From positions 620,001 to 684,000 of the forward strand of contig NZ_FOVU01000005.1 of assembly GCF_900115265.1 (NCBI RefSeq): DNA of 64,000 bases. Reading direction: 5' to 3'. Made by a program: the position numbers and the translations under genes. Origin of the DNA: Bradyrhizobium sp. Ghvi (GTDB lineage: Bacteria > Pseudomonadota > Alphaproteobacteria > Rhizobiales > Xanthobacteraceae). Below are positions 36,432-45,003 of the stretch, piece by piece; within the stretch, counting starts at the first letter, position 1, and each line of letters begins with the position of its first letter. The notes under the pieces were generated by a model. The model saw only the letters and a program-made list of their open reading frames with translations. It was not told the origin of the DNA and did no database searches.

Positions 36432-36579
36432 CGCGCGGCATGTTTCACAAGGTTTCACTGCAGGTGGGCAGCTGCGCGCCAGGTGAGCGCACGCCTTACA
36501 ACGAATGAAAACTTCGCGCGGGGACACCAGGTCTGAATCTCTCATGCCTTAGCTACGATCAAAACACCGGAGCAAGCTC

Positions 36580-38016
36580 ATGCATTTCACACGCCGCCAT
36601 CTTATGACTGCTTTGGGCACGGCGTTTTCCGCTGTCGCCCTATCGTCGAGCCGCGCCGACTATGAAGGGCCGTTGCTTCGCGCGATCGAGGGGGGTGAGG
36701 AGTTCTGGCTCGCCACCGATGCCTATGTTTATGGCTATCCGCTCGTGACGATGGAACTGACTCGCCGGGTGATCACGAACGTCTCCGCGGTCGAGGGCAC
36801 GCGAGGCCCGCTGGGGCAATTCATCAAGCTCCGCTCCTATCCCGACGCCAGCTTCAGGGACGTCACGGCGCCGAATGCCGATACGCTGTACACCACGGCG
36901 TGGCTCGACGTTGGAGACGAGCCGTGGGTCCTGAGCATGCCCGACATGAAGGACCGCTATTTCCTGTTTCCGATGCTCGATGGCTGGACGAACGTCTTCC
37001 AGGTCCCCGGAAAGCGAACCACGGGCACCAAGGCTCAGACCTACGCAATCACCGGCCCAGGCTGGAAAGGGACGCTTCCGTCAGGTGTCAAGGAGTACAA
37101 GTCGCCGACCAGCATCGTCTGGATTCTGGGGCGCATCTATTGCACGGGCACACCCGAAGACTATGCGGCCGTTCATGCTGTGCAGGATGAGTTCAAGCTC
37201 GTGCCGTTGAGCTCCTACGGCAAGACGTTCGCGCCGCCAGCAGGCAAGGTCGATCCTTCGATCGACATGAAGACGGCAGTGCGCGATCAGGTGAACCGTA
37301 TGGATCCCGTCGCCTATTTCACGCTTCTTGCTCAGCTGATGAAGCGCAATCCACCCGCGCCGGCTGATGCAGCGGACGTGGCGAAGTTCGCGAAGATCGG
37401 GCTGGTGCCCGGCAAGGATTTCGACGCTAGCAAGCTCGACGCCGCATTCTCCAAGCGCATTCCGCAGGTCGCGTTCGATCGGATCATGCTGCAGTTCAAG
37501 GTCAACAAAGCGGTCAAGAACGTCAACGGCTGGATGTTCGACACCGAAACCGGCATCTACGGCACCGAGTATCTCAATCGCGCCTTCGTCACGGCCATTG
37601 GTCTTGGCGCTAACCGCATTCAGGACGCTTGCTATCCGACATCCCAGAAGGACGCCGACGGCAGGGCTTACGTCGGCAGCAACAAGTATGTCCTCCGCTT
37701 CCCGAAGGGACAACTTCCGCCCGTTGGCGGCTTCTGGTCCCTCACGATGTACGATGAGAACTATTTCTTCGTGGCGAATCCCATCAACCGCTACTCGATC
37801 AGTGCCCGCCAGAGCCTCAAGCCCAATGCCGACGGTTCCGTGGATCTTTACATTCAAAAAGACTCGCCTGGAGCTGACAAGGAAGCGAACTGGCTACCGG
37901 CACCAGCCGGCAAGTTCGTCTTGATGTTGCGAATGTACTGGCCGAACGAGAAATCGCCGTCGATCATCAACGGAAGCTGGTCGCCGCCAGCCGTTCAGAA
38001 AGTAGCCGGCACCTAG
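36580..38016 (+). CDS. Exported DUF1254-DUF1214 protein
   Basis: 478 residues. The N-terminus MHFTRRHLMTALGTAFSAVA looks like a twin-arginine-type or Sec signal. DUF1254 covers about residues 60-190 (APNADTLYTTAWLDVGDEPW, VLSMPDMKDRYFLFPMLDGW) and DUF1214 about 330-470 (YVLRFPKGQLPPVGGFWSLT, then YSISARQSLKPNADGSVDLY). The family is periplasmic, widespread and poorly understood; it occurs both fused, as here, and split, as in the pair at 38969-40128. A perfect FNR-type box upstream suggests oxygen control. Confidence 0.88.
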   Translation: MHFTRRHLMTALGTAFSAVALSSSRADYEGPLLRAIEGGEEFWLATDAYVYGYPLVTMELTRRVITNVSAVEGTRGPLGQFIKLRSYPDASFRDVTAPNADTLYTTAWLDVGDEPWVLSMPDMKDRYFLFPMLDGWTNVFQVPGKRTTGTKAQTYAITGPGWKGTLPSGVKEYKSPTSIVWILGRIYCTGTPEDYAAVHAVQDEFKLVPLSSYGKTFAPPAGKVDPSIDMKTAVRDQVNRMDPVAYFTLLAQLMKRNPPAPADAADVAKFAKIGLVPGKDFDASKLDAAFSKRIPQVAFDRIMLQFKVNKAVKNVNGWMFDTETGIYGTEYLNRAFVTAIGLGANRIQDACYPTSQKDADGRAYVGSNKYVLRFPKGQLPPVGGFWSLTMYDENYFFVANPINRYSISARQSLKPNADGSVDLYIQKDSPGADKEANWLPAPAGKFVLMLRMYWPNEKSPSIINGSWSPPAVQKVAGT

Positions 38017-38028
38017 TTCATGCACCCC

Positions 38029-38056
38029 AGCCCGGGCGGTTCGCGCCGCTCGGGCT
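38029..38056 (+). terminator. Probable terminator hairpin after the DUF1254 gene
   Basis: AGCCCGGGCGG and CGCCGCTCGGGCT form a strong stem with a TTCG loop, 13 bases after the stop. There is no T run, so it may be an RNA-stabilising hairpin instead. Confidence 0.5.
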
Positions 38057-38130
38057 CACTAGGAGTTCGATGATTGCGCAGTCGATTTGAGGCTTCTACG
38101 CGTTTGCACCGACGATCATGGGAGGGATCG

Positions 38131-38568
38131 ATGCCGTTTCCAGACACCCCGTCCGTCGAGCAACTTTCGCAGGTGATTGTTCAGGTCACCGCGCCATCGT
38201 TCCTCCTCGGAGCAGTTGCTGGATTCGTCTCACTGCTCGTTTCGCGCATGAACCGGGTCGTCGACCGCATACAACTGCTCAATTCTATATCGACTGGCGA
38301 TGAGACCAGGGCGCGTCTGAAGGAAGACATTCCTCGGTTGAAGCGCCGTGCCCAACTGTTGAACAAGGCAATTCTCTTCGCGGGGACTAGCGCGATATTG
38401 ACGTGCCTGTTGGTCATGGTGGCCTTCGTCAGCGCATTCTATCAGCTGCGGCACGAGTACGGTGTGGCCGTGCTGTTCATTGCTGCAGTCGGAGTCTTCA
38501 CCGCGGCGCTTGCGAATCTCATACGTGAGACCCGGATTTCGTTGCACGAGTACGACATGTATAATTGA
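38131..38568 (+). CDS. DUF2721 family membrane protein
   Basis: 145 residues from the ATG at 38131 behind GGAGGG. Three membrane segments: about residues 20-37 (FLLGAVAGFVSLLVSRM), 84-106 (AILFAGTSAILTCLLVMVAF) and 114-134 (GVAVLFIAAVGVFTAALANL), with a charged loop (LKEDIPRLKRRAQLLNKAIL) between the first two that is the family hallmark. A short cytoplasmic tail follows (RETRISLHEYDM). No function is known. Confidence 0.82.
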   Translation: MPFPDTPSVEQLSQVIVQVTAPSFLLGAVAGFVSLLVSRMNRVVDRIQLLNSISTGDETRARLKEDIPRLKRRAQLLNKAILFAGTSAILTCLLVMVAFVSAFYQLRHEYGVAVLFIAAVGVFTAALANLIRETRISLHEYDMYN

Positions 38569-38738
38569 CGTTTGAAGTCGGACGGGCGACGGCGAGGGAT
38601 CGAGCATTCTGTCCGGCGCTCCTACCCGATTGCGGACGTGATTCCGCCAGCTTGAGTTTATGGCGGTGAACTTTGGCCCGACGACTTGACTAGCCGCGGG
38701 CGCAATGCCGATCATCTCATTTTGACACCTCCATCCAG

Positions 38739-38829
38739 GCATGAAAAAGACCCGCGACGGATTTTTCCGCACGGGTCTGACAAACTCTCGATGATGCCAT
38801 TCTGCCAGTGTTTTGCCCGACGTGTCAAA
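38739..38829 (+). repeat. Dispersed repeat (copy 2)
   Basis: AGACCCG and CGGGTCT form a hairpin (about 38748-38779) around a T-rich loop, followed by the core at 38795-38829, which begins TGCCATTCTGCCAGTGTTTT and matches copy 1 at all but two or three positions. The surrounding 38569-38968 holds no gene that I can support. Confidence 0.65.
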
Positions 38830-38968
38830 GGCGTTCAAAGCGGTCTTGTTGCCGCCGTCGCGCTGGTGTCGATCGGTCGTCTGGATTAGCCAATAGTTTC
38901 AACACCTCTGCTACTGTGCATGGGGTTGTTTTCAGCTTTTGGTACGCGTGGGGCTCAACGCCCGCGCC

Positions 38969-39553
38969 TCAGCGCCGCCCGCGCGGTGCCTCGGCCTTGG
39001 CCGGCGCCTCGGTCTGCGGCGCGCAGGTCGCGGCTTGAAGCGTTGCTTGCGCCTGCGGCATCAGGCCGGGTTCGGCGGCCAGCGCCTTCATCACGATCAG
39101 GCCGGTGGTGCTGGGCGAGTCGATGATCAGGCGGTCGGCCGCGGTGACCTCTTCGTCCTCGGGCAGCGCGTTGTGCTGCGCTTCCGTCATCAAGTCGAGC
39201 TCGATCACCTTCTTGCCGGCCGAGCGGTCGTTGATGGCGTAATAGGCGATCTCGTTGCGGGTGTAGAACGACACCGAGGTATAGGCCTGGCTCACCGGCA
39301 CGGTCAGCTTGATCGGGCCGCCCGACAGGTCATAGCGGCAGATCGCGAGCGCAAAGGCCGGATCCATGAACGGCATCGGCGAGGTCTGCGGATCAGCCAG
39401 CGGCAGCTGCGTCACGCCGTTGAGCTTGGTCATCGGCGTCAGTCGCGAATAGGCATCTTGCGTTGCGATCCGCGGCAGCGCCAGCACGCTGACGAGATGG
39501 ACCACGAGGCCCAGCACCACACCGGCAAGGATGGTGAACGCCAGACGGATCAT
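38969..39553 (-). CDS. DUF1254-type membrane-anchored protein
   Basis: 194 residues from the ATG at 39553, whose first bases overlap the stop of the DUF1214 gene (ATGA). An N-terminal membrane segment (AFTILAGVVLGLVVHLVSVL) precedes a DUF1254-like domain: DPAFALAICRYDLSGGPIKL, then VSFYTRNEIAYYAINDRSAG. The C-terminal 35 residues are Ala/Pro/Gln-rich. It is the split counterpart of the fused DUF1254-DUF1214 protein 1 kb away and is translationally coupled to its DUF1214 partner. Confidence 0.8.
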   Translation of the reverse strand: MIRLAFTILAGVVLGLVVHLVSVLALPRIATQDAYSRLTPMTKLNGVTQLPLADPQTSPMPFMDPAFALAICRYDLSGGPIKLTVPVSQAYTSVSFYTRNEIAYYAINDRSAGKKVIELDLMTEAQHNALPEDEEVTAADRLIIDSPSTTGLIVMKALAAEPGLMPQAQATLQAATCAPQTEAPAKAEAPRGRR

Positions 39554-40128
39554 GAGCAACCCACAGTGGAGATGCTGGGCATCGGCGCATCGCGCTGGGT
39601 GCGCGTCGCAACTCCGACCGGCGTGTCGTAGAGACGGAACATCAGCGCATAGCGCTCGATGCCGCCGGTCGGCAGCCAGTTGCCGGCCCGCGAGCGCGCG
39701 GCGATGTGGATCTCGAACGAACCGTCGGAGGCGCGCACGACCTCCTGGCTGGTGAAGCCGTAGCGCTGGAGCGAGTTGGCGACGAGGTGTCCCTGGCGGT
39801 CGTATAGCGTCAGCGTCCAGAACCGTGCCGGCGGCGTCACGCCTGACACGACGACGTCGCAGCGGCCGTCGAGCGCCTTCTTCTTGTCGTCGGTGGTCGC
39901 GGTGAAGGCGACGCCGTCGCCGGTTCCGATCGGCAGCTCGCCGTTGCGCACGATGGTGGCGCGTGAATAGGGATCGACGTCGGCGGTGCCGGTGCGCGGA
40001 CGCGCGGTCCAGGCGCCGATCGTCAGCGCGCCGATTTCGGTGCCGCGCGTCGTCGTCATCCAGGTGGCGCCGACGCCGACCACGGTCGCGAGCAGGAGGG
40101 CCGTTAATGTGATCAGGATCAGCCGCAC
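39550..40128 (-). CDS. DUF1214 domain membrane-anchored protein
   Basis: 192 residues. One N-terminal membrane segment (LILITLTALLLATVVGVGAT) and a periplasmic DUF1214 domain: PPARFWTLTLYDRQGHLVAN, then SLQRYGFTSQEVVRASDGSF and GNWLPTGGIERYALMFRLYD. These blocks match the end of the fused protein at 36580. It overlaps the following gene by four bases and begins 9 bases after the PBP1A gene stop, so all three may be cotranscribed. Confidence 0.85.
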   Translation of the reverse strand: MRLILITLTALLLATVVGVGATWMTTTRGTEIGALTIGAWTARPRTGTADVDPYSRATIVRNGELPIGTGDGVAFTATTDDKKKALDGRCDVVVSGVTPPARFWTLTLYDRQGHLVANSLQRYGFTSQEVVRASDGSFEIHIAARSRAGNWLPTGGIERYALMFRLYDTPVGVATRTQRDAPMPSISTVGCS

Positions 40129-40137
40129 GGGTCTCGA

Positions 40138-42426
40138 TCAGTTCTTGCGCGGGGCGGATGCGTTTGCGTTCTCTTCCGCATAGTTCTGCGGGAAGGCGAG
40201 CGCGCTCGTCGACGATGCGGGCCTGGCCGGCTTGCTGTCGTCGGAAGCCGATTTGTTCGCTGTCCTGGCGGCGTCGTCGAGCAGCTTCTCGACGCGGACC
40301 AGGATGTCGGCGCCGCGCTTGGTCAGCACCGGCGGCGGACCGGGTTTGGTCTCCAGCACCTTCGGCGCCGCATTGGCCTGTGCGTTGGCGATCTGCTCGC
40401 GCGGCAGCTTCTGGCCCATGCCGACGCCGGGAATTTCCCGGACTTCGACGCCCTGATGCGCGGCGACCATGATGTCGTGCCAGGTCTGCGCCGGCAGCGA
40501 GCCGCCGGTCATGCGGTTGGTCGGCGAGTAGTCGTCGTTGCCGTACCAGACCGCGCAGGTGAAGTTGCCGGTGTAGCCGACGAACCAGGCGTCGCGATAC
40601 GCATTCGTCGTACCGGTCTTGCCCGCGGTCGGAATGCCGTCGAGCGCTGCGCGCCGCGCGGTGCCCTCGCTGACGACGTGACTCATCATGCCGGCCATGT
40701 CGGCGGCGATGTTCGCAGGAATCGCCTGCCTTGGCTTCGGGCCGTCGCGGTCCCAGCGCCAGACCAGATCGCCCGCGCCGGTTCGCACTTCGAGGACGGC
40801 ATGCGGCGTCACGGCCTTGCCGCGGTTCGGGAACGTGGCGTAGGCGACCGCATGCTCGAGCACGGTGACTTCATCGGAGCCGATCGGCAGCGATGGCGTG
40901 TCGGGCAGGGGCGCCTTGATGCCGAAGCGGCGGGCGACCTCGACGATCTTGGCGCGACCGATCTTGGCCGGGTTCGGCGCCTTCGGTTGCTCTTTCTGGC
41001 CGATCGCGATCGACAGCTTCACCGGCACGACGTTGATCGAGCGCGTGATCGCCTGCGTCAGCGTCACCGAGCCGGAATAGGAATGGCCATAGTTCTGCGG
41101 ACACCAATTGCCGATGCAGACCGGGCCGTCGACCACGACCGAGTTCGGCGTGAAGCCGTTCAACAGCGCCGTGGTGTAGACGTAAGGCTTGAACGAGGAG
41201 CCGGGCTGGCGATAGGCGTCGGTGGCGCGGTTGAACTGGCTCGCGCCGTAATCGCGGCCGCCGACCATGGCGCGGATGCCGCCGTCGAGATCGGCGACGA
41301 CGGTTGCGGCCTGCGTCGCGTGATAGTCGCGGCCGAACTGGCGGAGCTGGTTCTCGATGGCGTCTTCGGCTGCCTTCTGCACGTTGGTATCGATCGCGAG
41401 GCGAACGACGAAGACGCGCTCGGTGTAGGATTTCGGGAAGGTGTCGACGAGCTTGCGCATCTCGTCGAAGGCGTAGTCGAGATAATAGTTCGGCGAAGCC
41501 TCGTCGCGGCGGTCGACCGCGAAGGCCGGGTTGCGCCGGGCGCCGAACACCTGGCCCTCGGTCATGAAGCCGGCATCGACGAGATTGTCGAGCACGACGT
41601 TGGCGCGGGCGCGCGCGGCGGGCAGGTTGATGTGCGGGGCGTATTTCGTCGGCGCCTTGAACAAGCCGGCAAGCATCGCGGCCTCGGCGAGATTGACGTC
41701 GCGCGCCGACTTGTTGAAGTAGAAATGCGCCGCGCCGTCGACGCCGAAGGTGCCGCCGCCCATATAGGCGCGGTCGAGATAGAGCTTCAGGATCTCGTTC
41801 TTGGTCAGGCGCCATTCCAGCCAGACCGCGAGAAAGGCCTCGTTGATCTTGCGCTCGATGGTGCGCTCGTTGCTCAGGAACAGGTTCTTGGCGAGCTGCT
41901 GGGTGATCGAAGAGCCGCCCTGGCGGACGCCGCCGGCCTGGGCGTTGGTGACGAGCGCGCGGGCGGTGCCTGCGATGTCGATGCCGAAATGGTCGTAGAA
42001 CCGGCGGTCTTCGGTCGCAAGCGTCGCCTTGATCAGCACATCAGGGAAATCTTCCAGCGGGATCGAGTCATTGTGCTTGATGCCGCGGCTGCCGATCGGG
42101 TTGCCGTAGCGGTCGAGGAACGTCACCGCGAGGTCGGACTTCTTCAGCCAGTCCTCGTCCGCGGTCTCGCGGAAGGCGGGGATGGCGAGGATCAGCATCA
42201 GCAACATGCCGCCGAGGCCGATGGTGGCGGCCTCCGACAGCGGCTCAATGAACACCCAGCGCTTCCACCGGCCGACATAGAAGCGGTCCATGAAGGTCGA
42301 GTAGCGCTCGTAAAGCTCGCGAATGCCCTTGGCCGAGGAGAACAGCGAGGAGTCGATGCGTGCATCGAGGTCCAGGAAGAAGTTCCTGACTCTGCTCTTC
42401 CAGTTGGATGGCGTGTTCTGGACCAC
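40138..42426 (-). CDS. Class A penicillin-binding protein (PBP1A family)
   Basis: 762 residues. A cytoplasmic N-terminus of about 75 residues and one membrane segment (about 77-97) precede a GT51 transglycosylase domain (EDRRFYDHFGIDIAGTARAL, then RQGGSSITQQLAKNLFLSNE) and a transpeptidase domain with the active-site Ser in QPGSSFKPYVY, SRSINV, and the KTGTT box. The C-terminal 70 residues are Ala/Pro/Lys-rich. The enzyme polymerises and cross-links peptidoglycan at the outer face of the inner membrane. It is slightly smaller than Escherichia coli PBP1A because the OB domain between the modules is missing. Confidence 0.93.
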   Translation of the reverse strand: MVQNTPSNWKSRVRNFFLDLDARIDSSLFSSAKGIRELYERYSTFMDRFYVGRWKRWVFIEPLSEAATIGLGGMLLMLILAIPAFRETADEDWLKKSDLAVTFLDRYGNPIGSRGIKHNDSIPLEDFPDVLIKATLATEDRRFYDHFGIDIAGTARALVTNAQAGGVRQGGSSITQQLAKNLFLSNERTIERKINEAFLAVWLEWRLTKNEILKLYLDRAYMGGGTFGVDGAAHFYFNKSARDVNLAEAAMLAGLFKAPTKYAPHINLPAARARANVVLDNLVDAGFMTEGQVFGARRNPAFAVDRRDEASPNYYLDYAFDEMRKLVDTFPKSYTERVFVVRLAIDTNVQKAAEDAIENQLRQFGRDYHATQAATVVADLDGGIRAMVGGRDYGASQFNRATDAYRQPGSSFKPYVYTTALLNGFTPNSVVVDGPVCIGNWCPQNYGHSYSGSVTLTQAITRSINVVPVKLSIAIGQKEQPKAPNPAKIGRAKIVEVARRFGIKAPLPDTPSLPIGSDEVTVLEHAVAYATFPNRGKAVTPHAVLEVRTGAGDLVWRWDRDGPKPRQAIPANIAADMAGMMSHVVSEGTARRAALDGIPTAGKTGTTNAYRDAWFVGYTGNFTCAVWYGNDDYSPTNRMTGGSLPAQTWHDIMVAAHQGVEVREIPGVGMGQKLPREQIANAQANAAPKVLETKPGPPPVLTKRGADILVRVEKLLDDAARTANKSASDDSKPARPASSTSALAFPQNYAEENANASAPRKN

Positions 42427-42720
42427 CTAGAACCCTTGAGGCTCGGTTCGAAAGCGTTCAAGCACCCGGCCGGGGCGGCATCGAGACGTCTTGCGGGATT
42501 GTTGCGGCAAACCCAAGGCGCCCGTTTCGCGGACCTCAGGGGACTTGCTGTTCTTCTAGCCGAGCAGGGCCTATAAACCAATGGTCACGCTCGCAATTTT
42601 GAACAACAGGCCTAATTGAACCCCGGTTCATTACGGGCCTTTTGGGCGCGTTGCTTGCAGCTTTGCGCCTGCGCCCCCTAGATGGTGCAGGCCGCAGCTC
42701 TTTGGATCAATATCAGTCGC

Positions 42721-43236
42721 ATGACCGCAGCTCGCAAACGACCTTCAGATCAGGATGGATTCTTCTGGAAAACCAAGAAGATGGAGGACATGTCGCCGGC
42801 CGAATGGGAGAGCCTGTGCGACGGCTGCGGCCGCTGCTGCCTGAGCAAGCTCGAGGATGAGGATACCGGCGAGATCTATTTCACCGATGTCAGCTGCAAG
42901 ATGCTCGATTCCTGCACGGCGGGCTGCAAGGACTACACGAATCGCTTCGACCACGTTCCGGACTGCGTTGTCATGACCCCCGAGAGCGTCCGCGTCCTGA
43001 AATGGCTGCCGCCGAGCTGCGGCTACAAGCTGGTCGCGGAAGGGCGCGATCTCTATTGGTGGCACCCGCTTGTCTCGGGCGATCCCAACACGGTGCACGA
43101 GGCCGGCGTCTCCGTGCGCGGCCGGGTTGCCGGTACGGAAGAGGAGATCCCCGACGAGGAGCTCGAGAACAACCTCGTGCAATGGCCGGGGCAGCTCCCC
43201 AAACGGGCACGCCTGAAGCGACGCCCCGAGGATTGA
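42721..43236 (+). CDS. YcgN family cysteine cluster protein (UPF0260)
   Basis: 171 residues from the ATG at 42721; an in-frame start 39 bases upstream would add an unconserved extension. The family pattern of cysteines is complete: LCDGCGRCCLSKLEDEDTGE, then CKMLDSCTAGCKDYTNRF and VPDCVVMTPESVRVLKWLPP, which suggests a zinc or iron-sulfur site. The C-terminal YWWHPLVSGDPNTVHEAGVS block is also diagnostic. Function is unknown though widely conserved in Proteobacteria. Confidence 0.92.
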   Translation: MTAARKRPSDQDGFFWKTKKMEDMSPAEWESLCDGCGRCCLSKLEDEDTGEIYFTDVSCKMLDSCTAGCKDYTNRFDHVPDCVVMTPESVRVLKWLPPSCGYKLVAEGRDLYWWHPLVSGDPNTVHEAGVSVRGRVAGTEEEIPDEELENNLVQWPGQLPKRARLKRRPED

Positions 43237-43404
43237 TCAAGGCCTGATCCGCCAGCCATTTGAGATCACTTGTTCGGGATGACCGCAGTGCGGGATGCAC
43301 CCATGCGCCGCGGTGCCTGCCCGAGAAGAACTTTGCTGTCTAGATTGGCTTCATAGCACGAATCCCTCGCGGCTTTGCACCGCAATACGATCCGACAGCC
43401 CGAG

Positions 43405-44997
43405 ATGAATAAGTTCATACGGCAGAGCAGCCAGTCTGCCGACATCCAGACATTGCCCGACGATCTCGCCGAGGAACTGACCCGCCGCCTTCCGGGCGAG
43501 GTCATGAGCGTCAGCGACTCGCCCTCGATCTCGCCGCCGGCGCCGCTGACCTCGGACGAGGTCCGCACCATCGTCATGAGCCTGATGCTGACGATGTTCC
43601 TGGCCGCCCTCGACCAGACCATCGTCGCCACCGCACTGCCGACCATCGGCCGCCAGTTCCAGGACGTCTCCAACCTGTCCTGGGTCATCACCTCCTATCT
43701 GCTCGCCTCGACTGCGGTTGCGCCGGTGTTCGGGACCCTGAGCGACATCTACGGCCGCAAGGCCATGCTCATCACCTCGCTCAGCCTGTTCATTGCCGGC
43801 TCGATCCTGTGCGCGATCGCGCCGAGCATGCCGATGCTGATCTTGGCGCGCGGCCTTCAGGGGCTTGGCGGCGGCGGCATCATGCCTGTCGTTCAGACCG
43901 TGATCTCCGACGTCGTCTCCCCGCGCGAGCGCGGCCAGTACCAGGCCTATTTTTCCAGCGTTTGGATGGTCGGCGGCATCCTCGGTCCCGTCATCGGCGG
44001 CGTGTTCGCCGAGCATCTGCACTGGTCGATGATCTTCTGGATCAACCTGCCGCTCGCAGCTGCGGCGCTCGCGCTGCTGCTGCCGAAGATGAAGAAGATC
44101 CCGGTGTTCCACCGCAAGCGCAAGGTCGACTGGATCGGCGGCGTGCTGCTGATGGCCTCCGCCGTCGTCTTCATGCTGGTGCTGACCTGGGGCGGCACGC
44201 GCTATCCCTGGCTCTCGCCGACCGTGCTGTCGATGGTGGGCGGCGCGGTCGCGCTCGCGCTCACCTTCATCTGGCACGCGCGCCGCGCTGATGAACCGTT
44301 CCTGCCGCTCCCGCTGCTCGGCGGATCCGTCGCGCCGTTCGCACTGACCGCCGGCGGCTGCGGGCTCGGCGCCATCACCGGCCTCACGGTGCAGCTGCCG
44401 CTCTATTACGAGTCCGTCTATCACCTCAGCGCCAGCGAGGCGGGGCTTGCGTTGATTCCGCTCGCGGCGGTTTCGACCTGCGGTGCCGCGATCGCCGGAC
44501 GCACCATGGCGCGTGCCAAACATTACAAGCGGGTCGCCATCATCGGCACCTCATGGGCAGCGATCTGCGGCCTCGGGCTCACGGTCACGACGCTGCCGCT
44601 CTGGGGCCTCTTGACGCTGATGGCCGCGTTTGCGCTCGGGCTTGGCACGACCTTCCCGGTTTGCGTGGTCTCGCTGCAGAATTCGGTGGCACGTCCGCAG
44701 GTCGGCACCATCACGGGCGCGATGAATTTCTTCCGTGCGCTGATGTCCTCGTTCACGGTCGCTGCGTTCGCCGCCATCTTGCTGATCGCGCTCGGCGCCG
44801 ACATTCCGCTGGCGGGCGAACATCATGCCGCTGGCGGCATCCCCGCGATCCCTGTGGAGGACATGCGGCATGCCTTCCGTTATGTCTTCGCCGCCGCGAC
44901 GGCGCTGATGACCACAGCTTCGCTCTGCCTGATGCTGATGGAGGAGCGGCCGCTGGCCGGTCCCTCCGCCACGCAGGCCGTCGAGATGGCGGAATAG
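43405..44997 (+). CDS. DHA2 family MFS drug efflux transporter
   Basis: 530 residues from the ATG at 43405. Fourteen membrane segments. Motif A is seen in GTLSDIYGRKAMLITSLSLF and motif C in the fifth segment (VWMVGGILGPVIGGVFAEHL). The early DQTIVATALPTIGRQF is the DHA2 signature (EmrB/QacA group). The cytoplasmic N-terminus is long (about 60 residues). It probably exports hydrophobic or cationic drugs through proton antiport; there is no adjacent EmrA-like adaptor. Confidence 0.92.
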   Translation: MNKFIRQSSQSADIQTLPDDLAEELTRRLPGEVMSVSDSPSISPPAPLTSDEVRTIVMSLMLTMFLAALDQTIVATALPTIGRQFQDVSNLSWVITSYLLASTAVAPVFGTLSDIYGRKAMLITSLSLFIAGSILCAIAPSMPMLILARGLQGLGGGGIMPVVQTVISDVVSPRERGQYQAYFSSVWMVGGILGPVIGGVFAEHLHWSMIFWINLPLAAAALALLLPKMKKIPVFHRKRKVDWIGGVLLMASAVVFMLVLTWGGTRYPWLSPTVLSMVGGAVALALTFIWHARRADEPFLPLPLLGGSVAPFALTAGGCGLGAITGLTVQLPLYYESVYHLSASEAGLALIPLAAVSTCGAAIAGRTMARAKHYKRVAIIGTSWAAICGLGLTVTTLPLWGLLTLMAAFALGLGTTFPVCVVSLQNSVARPQVGTITGAMNFFRALMSSFTVAAFAAILLIALGADIPLAGEHHAAGGIPAIPVEDMRHAFRYVFAAATALMTTASLCLMLMEERPLAGPSATQAVEMAE

Positions 44998-45003
44998 GGT
45001 CGG

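Larger units (their letters stand above)
36066..36579. other. Intergenic region holding two FixK-type boxes
   Basis: About 510 bases between divergent genes. Apart from the two boxes listed separately, I find no gene; open frames here lack ribosome-binding sites and family resemblance. Confidence 0.5.

Noticed and set aside
40456..42576. Plus-strand open frame of 706 codons
   Set aside because: Antisense to PBP1A, whose motifs are complete on the other strand; repetitive Arg/Asp/Val-rich composition marks a shadow.
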